DNA of 64,000 nucleotides from Treponema sp. (GTDB taxonomy: Bacteria; Spirochaetota; Spirochaetia; Treponematales; Treponemataceae), in the NCBI GenBank assembly GCA_016286535.1, contig JAEESZ010000004.1, forward strand, positions 124,001 to 188,000, given 5' to 3'. The number at the start of each line of letters is the position of its first letter. Positions within the stretch are counted from its first letter, which is position 1. Of the stretch, positions 9,102 to 18,266 are shown piece after piece. A model generated the notes under the pieces. The model searched no databases. It was not told where the DNA came from and saw only the letters and a program-made list of their open reading frames with translations. The position numbers and the translations under genes are program-made.

Positions 9102-9383
9102 ATGAAGAAGTATGAACTTATGACTATTTATCCATTAGATGATGAAAAGTCAAAAAAAGGTGCCGAAGACCTTAAAGCAACATTAACAAAATTTGGTGCT
9201 GAAATCGAAGAAGAAAAAGTTATTGGTGAACGTGATCTTACTTACGAAATCCAGAAACAGAAGAAAGGTAAATTCATTCTTTACACAATGAAATTAAATC
9301 CTGCAAAAGTTGTTGAGATTCAGAAAGAATTCAAAATCAATATGAATATTTTAAAATATCAGTTTGTAAAAATTGATGCTTAG
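9102..9383 (+). CDS. rpsF: 30S ribosomal protein S6
   Basis: 93 residues with the bacterial S6 start (MKKYELMTIYPL) and a central KxKxGKFILYTMKL strand. S6 binds 16S rRNA together with S18. First gene of the rpsF-ssb-rpsR-rplI cluster, which is the conserved bacterial order. An AGGAG ribosome site lies at 9091-9095. Confidence 0.97.
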   Translation: MKKYELMTIYPLDDEKSKKGAEDLKATLTKFGAEIEEEKVIGERDLTYEIQKQKKGKFILYTMKLNPAKVVEIQKEFKINMNILKYQFVKIDA

Positions 9384-9420
9384 TTTTTAAAAATCCATTG
9401 TAAAAAAATAAGGAGTTTAT

Positions 9421-9900
9421 ATGACAGATTTAAATCACGTAGTTCTTATTGGTCGTCTTACAAGAGATCTTGGTACTGATGAACGAAGTTTTGGATACGT
9501 TGCTAATGGTCAGGCTAGAGCTAATGTGAGTATTGCTGTTAATAGAAGCCGTAAAAATGGTGATCAATGGATTGATGAAGCTAATTATTTTGACGTTACT
9601 ATCTGGGGAAAAACAGCAGAAAATCTTAAACCTTATTTAACAAAGGGTAAAATGATTGCTGTAGATGGTTACCTGAAACAGGACCGCTGGGAAAAAGACG
9701 GTCAGAAAATGAGCAGGGTAAGCATCGTTGCTAATAACGTACAGTTGTTAGGCGGTCGTGATGGTGGCAGTGCTTCTGGTGCTCCTTCTTTTGGCGGACA
9801 GTTTGCAAATGCACAGCCAGCAAATAATTTCCAGAATAATTATCCACCAGAACCATATGGTGATACAGGAAACGACTTCCCTGAAGATATACCGTTCTAA
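9421..9900 (+). CDS. ssb: Single-stranded DNA-binding protein
   Basis: 159 residues. The N-terminal OB fold (about 1-110) begins LNHVVLIGRLTRDL and includes FDVTIWGKTAENL. A Gly/Asn/Pro-rich linker follows (about 115-150). The acidic tip ends EDIPF, the usual hook for replication partners (DxDIPF-like). It sits between rpsF and rpsR as in most bacteria. It protects single-stranded DNA during replication and repair. Confidence 0.97.
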   Translation: MTDLNHVVLIGRLTRDLGTDERSFGYVANGQARANVSIAVNRSRKNGDQWIDEANYFDVTIWGKTAENLKPYLTKGKMIAVDGYLKQDRWEKDGQKMSRVSIVANNVQLLGGRDGGSASGAPSFGGQFANAQPANNFQNNYPPEPYGDTGNDFPEDIPF

Positions 9901-9930
9901 TTACATTAAGAGATATATAGGAGAATAACT

Positions 9931-10260
9931 ATGTCTGAAGAAAATACACAGGAAATGGAAGAAAAACAGGATCAGGTAGCTGCAATGGAACAGGTTGCAA
10001 CTGTATCTGATGGCCGCGAAGATGAAAGAGATGGTCGTGCAAAGTCTAAGACTTACTTCCGCAAGAAGGTTTGCCGTTTCTGTGCAAACAAAGCAAAAAT
10101 TGATTACAAAGATGCAGATGCACTTCGCCGCTATATGACAGAAAGAGGTAAGATTCTTCCTCGCCGCATTACTGGTACTTGTGCAAAACATCAGCGCGAA
10201 CTTGCAAAAGCAATCAAACGTGCACGTTCTATCAGCTTGTTACCATTCGTAGCAGACTAA
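9931..10260 (+). CDS. rpsR: 30S ribosomal protein S18 with acidic N-terminal extension
   Basis: 109 residues, longer than the usual 70-80. The S18 core is residues about 43-109: FRKKVCRFC, then [22 protein letters not shown]. The first 40 residues are an acidic Glu/Gln-rich extension ([15 protein letters not shown]). The ATG at 9931 has an AGGAG site, and no later ATG fits before the core, so the extension seems real. S18 pairs with S6 in the small subunit. Confidence 0.96.
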   Translation: MSEENTQEMEEKQDQVAAMEQVATVSDGREDERDGRAKSKTYFRKKVCRFCANKAKIDYKDADALRRYMTERGKILPRRITGTCAKHQRELAKAIKRARSISLLPFVAD

Positions 10261-10322
10261 TTAAATTGCAAATTAATGTCCGGTTCATACTCCGAGCCGG
10301 ATAAAATAAACAGGAGCTTGAA

Positions 10323-10829
10323 ATGAAAGTAATTCTTAACGTAGATGTTAAAAGTCTTGGTGAAGAAGGCGACGTAAAAAACGTAGCAAACGGATATGCT
10401 CGTAACTATCTTCTTCCTAGAAATCTTGCTGTACCTTACAACGAAGCTACAGTATTAATTTTTGAAGCTAAAAAAGCTGAAATTGAAGCACGCAAAGAGC
10501 AGAAAAGAAAAGATTCTGCAAGCCTTAAAGAAAAACTTGAAGCAGCCGCAATTGAAATCACAATGCCAGCAGCAGCTAACGGAAAACTTTTTGGTGCTGT
10601 TACATCAAACATTGTTGCAGAAACACTTGCAAAACTTGGTTTTGATATTGAACGCAAACGCATCGAAATTCCTGGCAGCTCAATTAAGACTGTAGGAAAC
10701 TACAAGGCTTCTGTAAAACTTTACGAAGCTCAGGTTGCAGAAATTCACATTGCTGTAAAAGCTCAGGCTTCTGACGGTAAAGCTGTAGAAGAAAAAGCTG
10801 AAGCAAAAGCAGAAGAAAAAGCTGAATAA
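10323..10829 (+). CDS. rplI: 50S ribosomal protein L9
   Basis: 168 residues; L9 is usually about 150. The N-terminal RNA-binding domain is typical (MKVILNVDVKSLGEEGDVKNVANGYARNYLLPR). A long connecting helix and C-terminal domain (LFGAVTSNIVAETL) follow. The last 15 residues are an added Glu-Lys-Ala tail (EEKAEAKAEEKAE). The 62-base gap before it contains a hairpin (10279-10301, TCCGGTTC with GAGCCGGA) and an AGGAG site. Confidence 0.97.
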   Translation: MKVILNVDVKSLGEEGDVKNVANGYARNYLLPRNLAVPYNEATVLIFEAKKAEIEARKEQKRKDSASLKEKLEAAAIEITMPAAANGKLFGAVTSNIVAETLAKLGFDIERKRIEIPGSSIKTVGNYKASVKLYEAQVAEIHIAVKAQASDGKAVEEKAEAKAEEKAE

Positions 10830-10865
10830 TTTATCAGTTTTTTTAATTATGCTGTAAAATATAAG

Positions 10866-10896
10866 GGCTGGATTTTATTTTATCCAGCCTTTTTTT
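10866..10896 (+). terminator. Intrinsic terminator after rplI
   Basis: Stem GGCTGGAT (10866-10873) and ATCCAGCC (10882-10889), 8-base loop, then seven T. It separates the ribosomal-protein cluster from dnaB. Confidence 0.85.
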
Positions 10897-10933
10897 ATCA
10901 ACAAATAGTTTTATTAAAAAAGAGGAGAAAATA

Positions 10934-12250
10934 ATGGACGACATATTAAAAGATAAAGTACCACCACATAACATTGAAGCTGAACAGGCCTTACTGGGTG
11001 CTATTTTACTTGATTCAAAAAGAATGACAGATGTTGTAGCAAAACTGCGTCCAGAAAAATTTTATTCTCTTCAAAATCAGTTGATTTATGCAGCCCTGGA
11101 AAAATTAAATAAACAGGATGTTACAATTGACTCCCTTGCATTAATTAATGAACTTACCATAGAAGGAAAACTGGAACAGGCAGGTGGAGCTGCCTATATT
11201 GCTTCTTTAACTGATGTTGTTCCTTCTGCCGCAAATATTGAATACTACGCCGGCATTGTCGTTGACCGTTCAATCCGCCGCGAATTAATAAAAATTTCTT
11301 CTGAAGTAAAAGCTTCTGCTTTTGAAATTGGCCGTGAAGGAGCCACAATTGTAGATGAAGCAGAAAGAAAAATCTTCTCCCTTGCAGAAAAAAATGAAAC
11401 TGCAGAGATTCATTCTGCAAAAGATGTAATGATCAGGGAATTTGAAATTATTGAAGCAAGATATAACAGTAAGGATACCTTTACCGGTGTTCCTACCGGT
11501 TTTGCCACCCTTGATAACTATACTTCAGGCTTTCAAAAATCAGAACTTATTATTATTGGTGCCCGACCTTCCATCGGTAAAACAGCCCTTGCTCTTTCCA
11601 TGATGCAGCATATTGCAGTTGAAAGAAAAATTGAATGCGGTTTCTTTTCTCTTGAAATGCCTTACGAATCAATTGGTATGCGTATTCTTTCTCAGGAAGC
11701 AAGAGTTCCTATGCAGAAAATCAGGACCGGAAGAATTAAACCGGCAGATGTTCAGAAAATTCAGGATGCAGCAGGCCGCTGGTATGAAGCACCTTTGTAC
11801 ATTGTTGATACTCCAAATATGAGGCTGCTCGAATTACGTGCAGTTGCAAGACGAATGGTAGTTCATCAGCACGTAAAAATTATTTTTATTGACTATATTG
11901 GTTTAATTACCTCGGATGATACTAAAAAAGAGCAGTGGGAACAGATTTCTGATATTTCTAAATCTTTGAAAGCTCTTGCCCGTGAACTGGAAATTCCTAT
12001 TGTTGCCCTTTGTCAGGTTGCCCGTTCTGCCGAAGGTGAAGAGCCAAACCTTGCCCAGTTACGTGGATCGGGTTCCATTGAACAGGATGCCGATGTTGTT
12101 ATGTTCCTGCACAGGGACCGCTTAAAGGAAGAGACTCCTGCGCAGGAGGCAAAAATTATTCTGGCTAAGCAGCGTAACGGTGCGACAGGAGATATCCCTA
12201 TTATGTTCATTCCGGCTTACTCAAAATTTGAGAACAGTCAGAACGAATAA
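10934..12250 (+). CDS. dnaB: Replicative DNA helicase DnaB
   Basis: 438 residues, a full-length DnaB with no intein. It is the hexameric helicase that opens the replication fork. The N-terminal domain begins PPHNIEAEQALLGAILLD. The linker is followed by the RecA-like motor: Walker A GARPSIGKT (about 210-218), Walker B IIFIDYIGLI, and the arginine-finger region ending LAKQRNGATGD. The ATG has a strong AGAGGAG site. It follows the rplI terminator, so it needs read-through or its own start. Its stop is one base from the convergent beta-mannosidase stop. Confidence 0.98.
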   Translation: MDDILKDKVPPHNIEAEQALLGAILLDSKRMTDVVAKLRPEKFYSLQNQLIYAALEKLNKQDVTIDSLALINELTIEGKLEQAGGAAYIASLTDVVPSAANIEYYAGIVVDRSIRRELIKISSEVKASAFEIGREGATIVDEAERKIFSLAEKNETAEIHSAKDVMIREFEIIEARYNSKDTFTGVPTGFATLDNYTSGFQKSELIIIGARPSIGKTALALSMMQHIAVERKIECGFFSLEMPYESIGMRILSQEARVPMQKIRTGRIKPADVQKIQDAAGRWYEAPLYIVDTPNMRLLELRAVARRMVVHQHVKIIFIDYIGLITSDDTKKEQWEQISDISKSLKALARELEIPIVALCQVARSAEGEEPNLAQLRGSGSIEQDADVVMFLHRDRLKEETPAQEAKIILAKQRNGATGDIPIMFIPAYSKFENSQNE

Positions 12251-12251
12251 T

Positions 12252-14759
12252 TTAATAAGTTTCCCTTAAGTGTTTAATACTGAACGAGGCTTCAAACTGT
12301 GAAAGGCTTATCTTGTCTTTTGCTTTGAAGCTTACAGTCTTTTTTTCATTTCCTTTAAGACAGAACATATTGTCAGAGAAAATACCCCTTATATTGTCAC
12401 TGTCCAGACTTAAATAGAAGGCCGGCAGTTTTGAATAAAGGGTGATTTCGAATTCATCATCTTTTTCTTTAATCTGATATTCAATGTCTGTTTCTGGAAG
12501 CTTGCAGTATTTGTATTTAGCAGGAAATACTACAGCATCTCTTTTTTGAACTTTTCCCAGATTATCTGTCCAACTGTATTCAGCGTAAATAAAGTATGAA
12601 TCAGAATCGTTTGTATCAATATTTTTTGTAAAGAAATCTGTTTTATCATCTTTTTTTACATTTACTGTCTTTTTTAAAGGCTTTGCATACTGGCTTCCGT
12701 CAAATTTAATAAAACTGATTGTTACATCAGCTTTTATTCTGGAATTTGTGTCATTGAGCATGATGGCATGAAGCTTTTTATCTTTAATAAAAAGAGAAAG
12801 ATAAACATTTTCAAAGAATTTTTTTGATTCATAATGAAGAAGCTTCCACTTTCCTCCATATTCAATAGAACTCCAGGAAGGACCCGGCCATACATCATTT
12901 GTCTGCCAGATTAAAGCTCCCATACAGTGAGGTTTCAGGCTTCTCCACCAGTCTACAGCTGTTTTTATGGCAAGGGCCTGCTGTAACTGACTTAAATAAA
13001 CCATATTTTCAAAGCCGTTTGGAAACTGGAAGTAGCGGCTGAAGTTTTCGAGCATAATTGAGTTTCCGCTTGGCGAACGCTGATGATATTCCATAAGGTG
13101 ACTTGTAAAGTTCTGGTCTTCCTTAGAGGCAAATTTATTTATACAGGCAAGAGAAGGAAAGGACTCATAACCAAATTCAGAAACAAATCTTGGCCTGATA
13201 GTCATATAGTTTTCTTTATCTTTCTTTTCGTGCCATACAGACCAGTAGTGCATGTCGCCCTTATTATCTGTGTGCCAGTTATCATCAAAATCATCTGGAC
13301 CTGCAGAAGGAGAGCTTGCCCAGTAGAGTCTTTTTTTATCGTATTCCCTTAATTTATTTGGTATAAGAACAGAGTAAAGTTTTATATAATCTGCCAGATA
13401 GCGCTCTCTGTGTGCAATAGAATCCGGGAACCAGCCTAAGGCTCCGAAGTTTTCGTTGTTTCCGCACCATAAGCCTATACAGGCATGTGACTGAAGGCGG
13501 GGAATCTGATAAGTTAATTCTTTTTCTACTTCGCCAAAGAAGTCTGCACTTGCAGGGTAGGTGGCACAGGCAAACATAAAATCCTGCCATACAATAATTC
13601 CGAGTAAATCGCACAAATCATAAAAATCTTCGTTTTCGTAAATTCCACCGCCCCATACACGGATACAGTTCTGATTTGCCTTTACTACAGATTCCAGTAA
13701 ATCCTGGTAGTTTTCTTTTGTGTAGCGGGAAGGAAGGGAATCGAGAGGAATCCAGTTGCTGCCTTTTGCAAAAATCTTTCTTCCAAGATTTTCAAAATAA
13801 AGGCTTCTGCCCGGTTTTCCTTCATCAAAATCTTTTTCGCTGACACATTTAAGTGTTGAAAAACAAATATTTTTATTTAATTCAAGCTTACCGCTGGCGG
13901 AATCGTTTGTGCAGATATTGAGTTTATAAATCTCATTGTATTTGAGGCCTTCTTCCTGCAGTTGCGAACTTGTTTTCCAGACTTTCGGATTTTTTACTGT
14001 AAGGTCTGCTTCAAAAGTATTCAGTCCCTTATGAAGATTTACTTCTTTTGTAACAGTAACGCTTTCAATATCTGAACCTGAAATTGTAAAGTCAAAGACT
14101 TTTTTCTGCTCTTCAAAAGCGTAGTAAGCTGCTTTTACATGAGCCTGCCAGATATTCTTTTTGCCCTGCTCGTAATCAATAAGGGCATAATCAAACTGGC
14201 CGTCTTTTACCTGTTCAATAAAAAAATCATCGTAAATTCCGCTTACCATAATGCAGGGACCCCAGTCCCAGCCGCCGTTACACTGGCATTTTCTTACAAG
14301 ATTTCTGTTTGGTGAATAAACATCATACTTCATGTAAGGAACAGGATAAGGTAAGTTGTCTTCAATTTCTTCGGCTTTTCGTTCTGTAGATTCAAAAAGA
14401 ATTTTTATTGTATTAGCACCGTTTTTTACATAATCTGTAATGTCAAAACGATAGCGGGTAAAGGCGTTTTGTCCCTTTCCGGCAACTTTATTGTTAATGT
14501 AAAGGGTAAAGAAGGTGTCGGCCTGGCTTAACTGTAGAATTGCCCTTGCATTTTCAATCTGATTAAATTCAAAAGTTCTTTCAATTGTCCAGTCAGTATT
14601 GCCAACCCAGCGGACTTTCTTTTCGTTAAAACCGTAAAAGGGGTCTGGAATCAGATTGTTTTTTAGAAGGGCAGAGTGAAAATCTCCAGGTATTGCTGCC
14701 TTAGTTTTAATTTTTTCTCCGCTTAAATTCCACTCTCCATTCAGTAATGTAATGTTCAT
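12252..14759 (-). CDS. GH2 beta-mannosidase
   Basis: 835 residues, no signal peptide, so probably cytoplasmic. It removes terminal beta-mannose from manno-oligosaccharides. The order of domains is that of GH2 beta-mannosidases: sugar-binding jelly roll (starts NGEWNLSGEKIK), Ig-like domain, then the barrel. IRVWGGGIYENEDFYDLCD and IVWQDFMFAC are hallmark segments. The likely acid/base is Glu436 (WCGNNENF) and the nucleophile Glu528 (FVSEFGYES). LIWQTNDVWPGPSWSSIEY is also typical. With the GH36 enzyme in this window it fits galactomannan use. A hairpin terminator lies only 12 bases before the ATG, leaving almost no space for a promoter. Confidence 0.93.
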   Translation of the reverse strand: MNITLLNGEWNLSGEKIKTKAAIPGDFHSALLKNNLIPDPFYGFNEKKVRWVGNTDWTIERTFEFNQIENARAILQLSQADTFFTLYINNKVAGKGQNAFTRYRFDITDYVKNGANTIKILFESTERKAEEIEDNLPYPVPYMKYDVYSPNRNLVRKCQCNGGWDWGPCIMVSGIYDDFFIEQVKDGQFDYALIDYEQGKKNIWQAHVKAAYYAFEEQKKVFDFTISGSDIESVTVTKEVNLHKGLNTFEADLTVKNPKVWKTSSQLQEEGLKYNEIYKLNICTNDSASGKLELNKNICFSTLKCVSEKDFDEGKPGRSLYFENLGRKIFAKGSNWIPLDSLPSRYTKENYQDLLESVVKANQNCIRVWGGGIYENEDFYDLCDLLGIIVWQDFMFACATYPASADFFGEVEKELTYQIPRLQSHACIGLWCGNNENFGALGWFPDSIAHRERYLADYIKLYSVLIPNKLREYDKKRLYWASSPSAGPDDFDDNWHTDNKGDMHYWSVWHEKKDKENYMTIRPRFVSEFGYESFPSLACINKFASKEDQNFTSHLMEYHQRSPSGNSIMLENFSRYFQFPNGFENMVYLSQLQQALAIKTAVDWWRSLKPHCMGALIWQTNDVWPGPSWSSIEYGGKWKLLHYESKKFFENVYLSLFIKDKKLHAIMLNDTNSRIKADVTISFIKFDGSQYAKPLKKTVNVKKDDKTDFFTKNIDTNDSDSYFIYAEYSWTDNLGKVQKRDAVVFPAKYKYCKLPETDIEYQIKEKDDEFEITLYSKLPAFYLSLDSDNIRGIFSDNMFCLKGNEKKTVSFKAKDKISLSQFEASFSIKHLRETY

Positions 14760-14771
14760 GTTTTCCTCATT

Positions 14772-14804
14772 AAAAAAAGCACGCTCCTGTTATGAAGCGT
14801 GCTT
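14772..14804 (-). terminator. Intrinsic terminator after the P83/100 gene
   Basis: Minus strand: stem AAGCACGCT/AGCGTGCTT (9 bp, 14796-14804 with 14777-14785) followed by seven U (14778-14772). It lies between the P83/100 stop and the beta-mannosidase ATG, 12 bases before the latter. Confidence 0.85.
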
Positions 14805-14832
14805 AATTTTATATATAATTTAGTTTTGGCCT

Positions 14833-16404
14833 TTATTTAGCATCTACAGTGCTTGAAGCAGGACTTATAGGAGAAAGGTCTTTTAAGTCGAGTAAAAGAA
14901 GTTTTCCGTTAGTTCCTGTAACAACAATTCCTGAATCTGTTACTGTAATTGGTGTTGCCGACATAACCTGTACGCTTGAATTTAACTTAAGGGTAAGGTT
15001 TTCGTCGAATTTTCCAACTGTATATTCGCCGTCTTTATTAATTACACAGTAATAATCTTCTCCTTCTTTTACAAGAACAGAGTTTGCCGCAATATTTTCG
15101 TTACTTTCACCGTTAATTTCCATTGTTTCAACGTCGATTGTAACAAGCTTAATTGCAGTGTTTGAACCTTCTTCGCCGGCAATTGCAATAAAGTTTGTTG
15201 AACCTTTATAAATTGTACGGCTTCTGATTTCTGTGATAGGTGAGTTCTTAATAACCACACCAGTATCAGAGTTGAATTTAACAAGGCGGGAAAGAAGACT
15301 GCTTTCGTTAGAAATAATAATACCATAATCAGAAGGCATTTTTTCTGCTTCAGCCTGAGCCTTTTGAACTTCCTGCTGGTCTTTAGCAATTTCCTTGCGT
15401 TCGCTCTGGGCTTCAGTCTGTTTTTTATCTGCTATGGTCTGCTGTTCTGAAGCTTCCTGTCTGGCTTCTTCAGTTTTTGCAGCCTGTTCTTCTTCTTTTT
15501 TCTCCTGTTCTTCTAACTTTTCTTCAGCTTCCTTTGCTTCCTGCTGGGCAGCTTTATCTTCAGGATTTTTTTCTGCAATTTCTTTCTTTTCTTCTGCTTC
15601 TTTCTTTAACTCTTCAGTCTTTTCTTTTTCTTCGTCGAGTTTTTTCTGTTCTACAGTTGCCTGTTTCTGAGCTTCTTTTGCTTTTTCTGAAGCATCTTCA
15701 GCTTCTCTTTCCTTAAGGTCAACCATGTCTTTTCGGCTTTCAATATTTTTATCATCATCTTCTTTCATAGATTCAACAACTTTTGTGTCGCTGATTACAG
15801 ATGTATCTACAGTTGAAAGACCGCCGTCAGTAACATTGAATAAAGGAATTACAATTTCTGAATGTCCCGGCCAGTCCTTGTAGTTTACTGAAAGACCGCA
15901 GTCTGAAGCAGAAAGATTGTTAATTACAATGTCTTTATATTTTGTTTTGAAATAATCAAGATTTGAACGGTAAACAGCATTGTAAACTGTTACAAAGACT
16001 GCAAGTGTGTCTGCATCTTTTTCTGAATATCCGTAAGCTGATGATAAGTAAGCACTTATAATTCTTCTAAGGTTATTGATATGGTCAACAGTAGCATCTG
16101 CACCAATAAAAATAATATCTGCATCAAGTTTTCCGCTATTATTATCTACTGCGTGAACAACGTAATATTTTGCTTTGTTTCCAGTGCTTGTATTCTGACT
16201 AAGGTCTTTAGAAATTACAATTCCCATTCCTGAACCAATTCCCTTAATTGCAGAAATAGAATCTATAACCTTGTGGGGACCGTTATAGTTGATAAATTCA
16301 ATAGTTGTTGAAGTACTTTTGATTTCTTCTTCATCAACTTCAAGACCAAATAATGATGATAAAGCAAACAGAGCTGCTAAAGTTATTAATAAACTCTTTT
16401 TCAT
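14833..16404 (-). CDS. P83/100-like periplasmic spirochaete protein
   Basis: 523 residues. Signal peptide at about 1-20 (KKSLLITLAALFALSSLFG). The N-terminal globular part (about 21-215) has IEFINYNGPHKVIDSISAIKGIG, which I recognise from the P83/100 antigen family of Borrelia and Treponema. The middle (about 230-350) is a Lys/Glu/Ala coiled coil (KEAQKQATVEQKKLDEEKE). The C-terminus (about 355-520) looks like beta-propeller strands. The role of the family is unsettled. The ATG has an AAAGGTGGA ribosome site and an extended -10 promoter at 16435-16443. A terminator follows the stop. Confidence 0.85.
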   Translation of the reverse strand: MKKSLLITLAALFALSSLFGLEVDEEEIKSTSTTIEFINYNGPHKVIDSISAIKGIGSGMGIVISKDLSQNTSTGNKAKYYVVHAVDNNSGKLDADIIFIGADATVDHINNLRRIISAYLSSAYGYSEKDADTLAVFVTVYNAVYRSNLDYFKTKYKDIVINNLSASDCGLSVNYKDWPGHSEIVIPLFNVTDGGLSTVDTSVISDTKVVESMKEDDDKNIESRKDMVDLKEREAEDASEKAKEAQKQATVEQKKLDEEKEKTEELKKEAEEKKEIAEKNPEDKAAQQEAKEAEEKLEEQEKKEEEQAAKTEEARQEASEQQTIADKKQTEAQSERKEIAKDQQEVQKAQAEAEKMPSDYGIIISNESSLLSRLVKFNSDTGVVIKNSPITEIRSRTIYKGSTNFIAIAGEEGSNTAIKLVTIDVETMEINGESNENIAANSVLVKEGEDYYCVINKDGEYTVGKFDENLTLKLNSSVQVMSATPITVTDSGIVVTGTNGKLLLLDLKDLSPISPASSTVDAK

Positions 16405-16434
16405 AAATCCACCTTTAAGATATTCAGTTCATAT

Positions 16435-16443
16435 ATTATAACA
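16435..16443 (-). promoter_or_regulatory. Extended -10 promoter of the P83/100 gene
   Basis: Minus strand TGT-TATAAT, 30 bases before the ATG. A weak -35 (TTTAGT) lies 16 bases further upstream. Confidence 0.6.
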
Positions 16444-16483
16444 CAGATTATTTTAAACTAAAAGTATTACTTTCCTTTATCTT

Positions 16484-18265
16484 CTATAAATCAAGCTGAC
16501 CGATTTTTTTTAGCGTATCTCTTGCATAAGTTCTTGTTGAAGCAGAGTAGTTTGGAAAGAGAAAATTCTGAAGAATTTCCTTGCCCTTGCTGTTAAAGGC
16601 CGGTCTTCCCATAAAAGCGCAGACAGAATATACAGAGTCGCAGATTGACGCTATAAGGGCTTCTTCCCGGTAGTTAGTTTTTTTTGCAAGAACTTCAAGG
16701 GCTGCAAGAATATTGCCCTCCGGATCATAGCCGAAGCTTTTTATTCCGCCAAGAAGATTCTGCAGTGTACCCTTGTTCTGGATTTTTTGTATAAAGTTTG
16801 CTTCATAATTTATAAAACTTGAGGAAGAAAACATAGTAATCTGCTTTACCAGGTTTTCTGTTGCCATTGAATCCAGGTCAAAAATAGACTGATTTTTGTT
16901 GGTTTTCTGGCTTGTGTTTACGTAGCCTTTATAAACTTCCAGAGCTGACATTAATTCAGAAATATATTCTGCTTCTTTAGGACCATAATTTCCCTTACTA
17001 AGCTCCTGCAGTCTTTTTTCTGAAGCCACATCGCTTTCAATTTTTGATTGGAAAATATACTCAAAATCTGAAGTATCTATATTGTACCAGTCAGAATAAG
17101 TTTTATCTTTTGCCTTAGTCTTTTTTCTTGTGATTGTCTGGCTTACCCTGTAGGAATTAAGGGTCCAGTTTGTACCGCAGAAAGTCAGATAATTGTCGTT
17201 ATTGTAAAAAAGATAATTCCAGTCCAGTTTTGATTTTTTTGCAGGCAGTAGAGCGCTCCAGTTTTCTAAGCCCTGATGGTTGTAAAAATATCCTTTACTG
17301 TTGTCTGCAAGGAAGATGCCGGAAGAATTAAAAATCACTTTTGTAAGTTCATAGCCTTTTATGTCTGAAACCTTAAATGAAGCTAATATACTTCCGTCGT
17401 CGGGATTAATTTTATAAAGGGTAAGGGAAGAGGAACATGGCAGCAGGTAATATACAAAATCTGTATCATTGCATACTAAAAAATCTGATTTTTGAATTTG
17501 AAGAGCGTCAAAACTTCCCTGATTTTCTTTTTGTAAAACCCATTTGTTTTTTGAAAGTTTGTCTTCAAGCGAAAAGTAACCGGCTCCGCCATCTGCAAAG
17601 GTAAGGAAGATGCCTTTTTCGTTGGAAGCGGCCTTTAAAACCTGGCCCGAAAATATGATTTCCTCAATAATTTCTCCAAAAGGAGAGATTCTTACTCCCT
17701 TCGTTTTTCCGTCTATAGTTTTTTCCAGGAAGGCTACAAGACTTCCGTCAGGCAGAGTCTGTAAAGGGATTTTTAATAAAGCTTCAGTCTGAAGCTTCCA
17801 TTTTGTAAGGCCTGTAATTCCAAGACATTCAATCTGGCTGTTGCCACAGATATAAAAGCGGCCGTCCCAGCCGTAGGAAGGTTCGCTGGATAGCTGGAAG
17901 GACAGATTTTTTGTCCATAGTTCGCAGCCGCTTGGATTCAGAAGCGTTAGTTTTTTATTGTTGTCTGTAACAATGAGTAAAAAATTATCTGGTAAAAGAT
18001 ATATTTTTGAATCCCGGATTTTATTTATGCTTTTTTCCCATAAAAGCAGGCCGGAATTTGTATAGCTTTGTAAAAGTTTTGAATCTGTTAAAAGGGTAAA
18101 ACCGTAGGAAGTGACTACCGGCTCAGTAATAACTTTACCCGGAAGGACGATTGACCAGGAGGTGTTCAGATTATTCAAAACTTCGTTTGAAAAAAGGCCG
18201 GTCACAGCCGGAAAGAGAAAAAAAGAAATAAAGAAAAGCTTTTTTAAATATTTATGTTTAATCAT
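16484..18265 (-). CDS. Exported PQQ-type beta-propeller protein
   Basis: 593 residues from the ATG at 18265. A TTG four codons upstream would overlap the previous stop, so the ATG is preferred. An N-terminal signal sequence (about 6-26, KKLFFISFFLFPAVTGLF) precedes repeated propeller blades (about 35-370) with patterns such as NTSWSIVLPGKV, LLLWEKSINK, GCELWTKNL and GLTKWKLQT, as in quinoprotein-like propellers. No quinone-site residues are evident. The C-terminal 200 residues are helical and include several HEAT-like hairpins. Likely a periplasmic scaffold. It begins one base after the upstream methyltransferase stop, so the two form an operon. Confidence 0.75.
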   Translation of the reverse strand: MIKHKYLKKLFFISFFLFPAVTGLFSNEVLNNLNTSWSIVLPGKVITEPVVTSYGFTLLTDSKLLQSYTNSGLLLWEKSINKIRDSKIYLLPDNFLLIVTDNNKKLTLLNPSGCELWTKNLSFQLSSEPSYGWDGRFYICGNSQIECLGITGLTKWKLQTEALLKIPLQTLPDGSLVAFLEKTIDGKTKGVRISPFGEIIEEIIFSGQVLKAASNEKGIFLTFADGGAGYFSLEDKLSKNKWVLQKENQGSFDALQIQKSDFLVCNDTDFVYYLLPCSSSLTLYKINPDDGSILASFKVSDIKGYELTKVIFNSSGIFLADNSKGYFYNHQGLENWSALLPAKKSKLDWNYLFYNNDNYLTFCGTNWTLNSYRVSQTITRKKTKAKDKTYSDWYNIDTSDFEYIFQSKIESDVASEKRLQELSKGNYGPKEAEYISELMSALEVYKGYVNTSQKTNKNQSIFDLDSMATENLVKQITMFSSSSFINYEANFIQKIQNKGTLQNLLGGIKSFGYDPEGNILAALEVLAKKTNYREEALIASICDSVYSVCAFMGRPAFNSKGKEILQNFLFPNYSASTRTYARDTLKKIGQLDL

Positions 18266-18266
18266 T

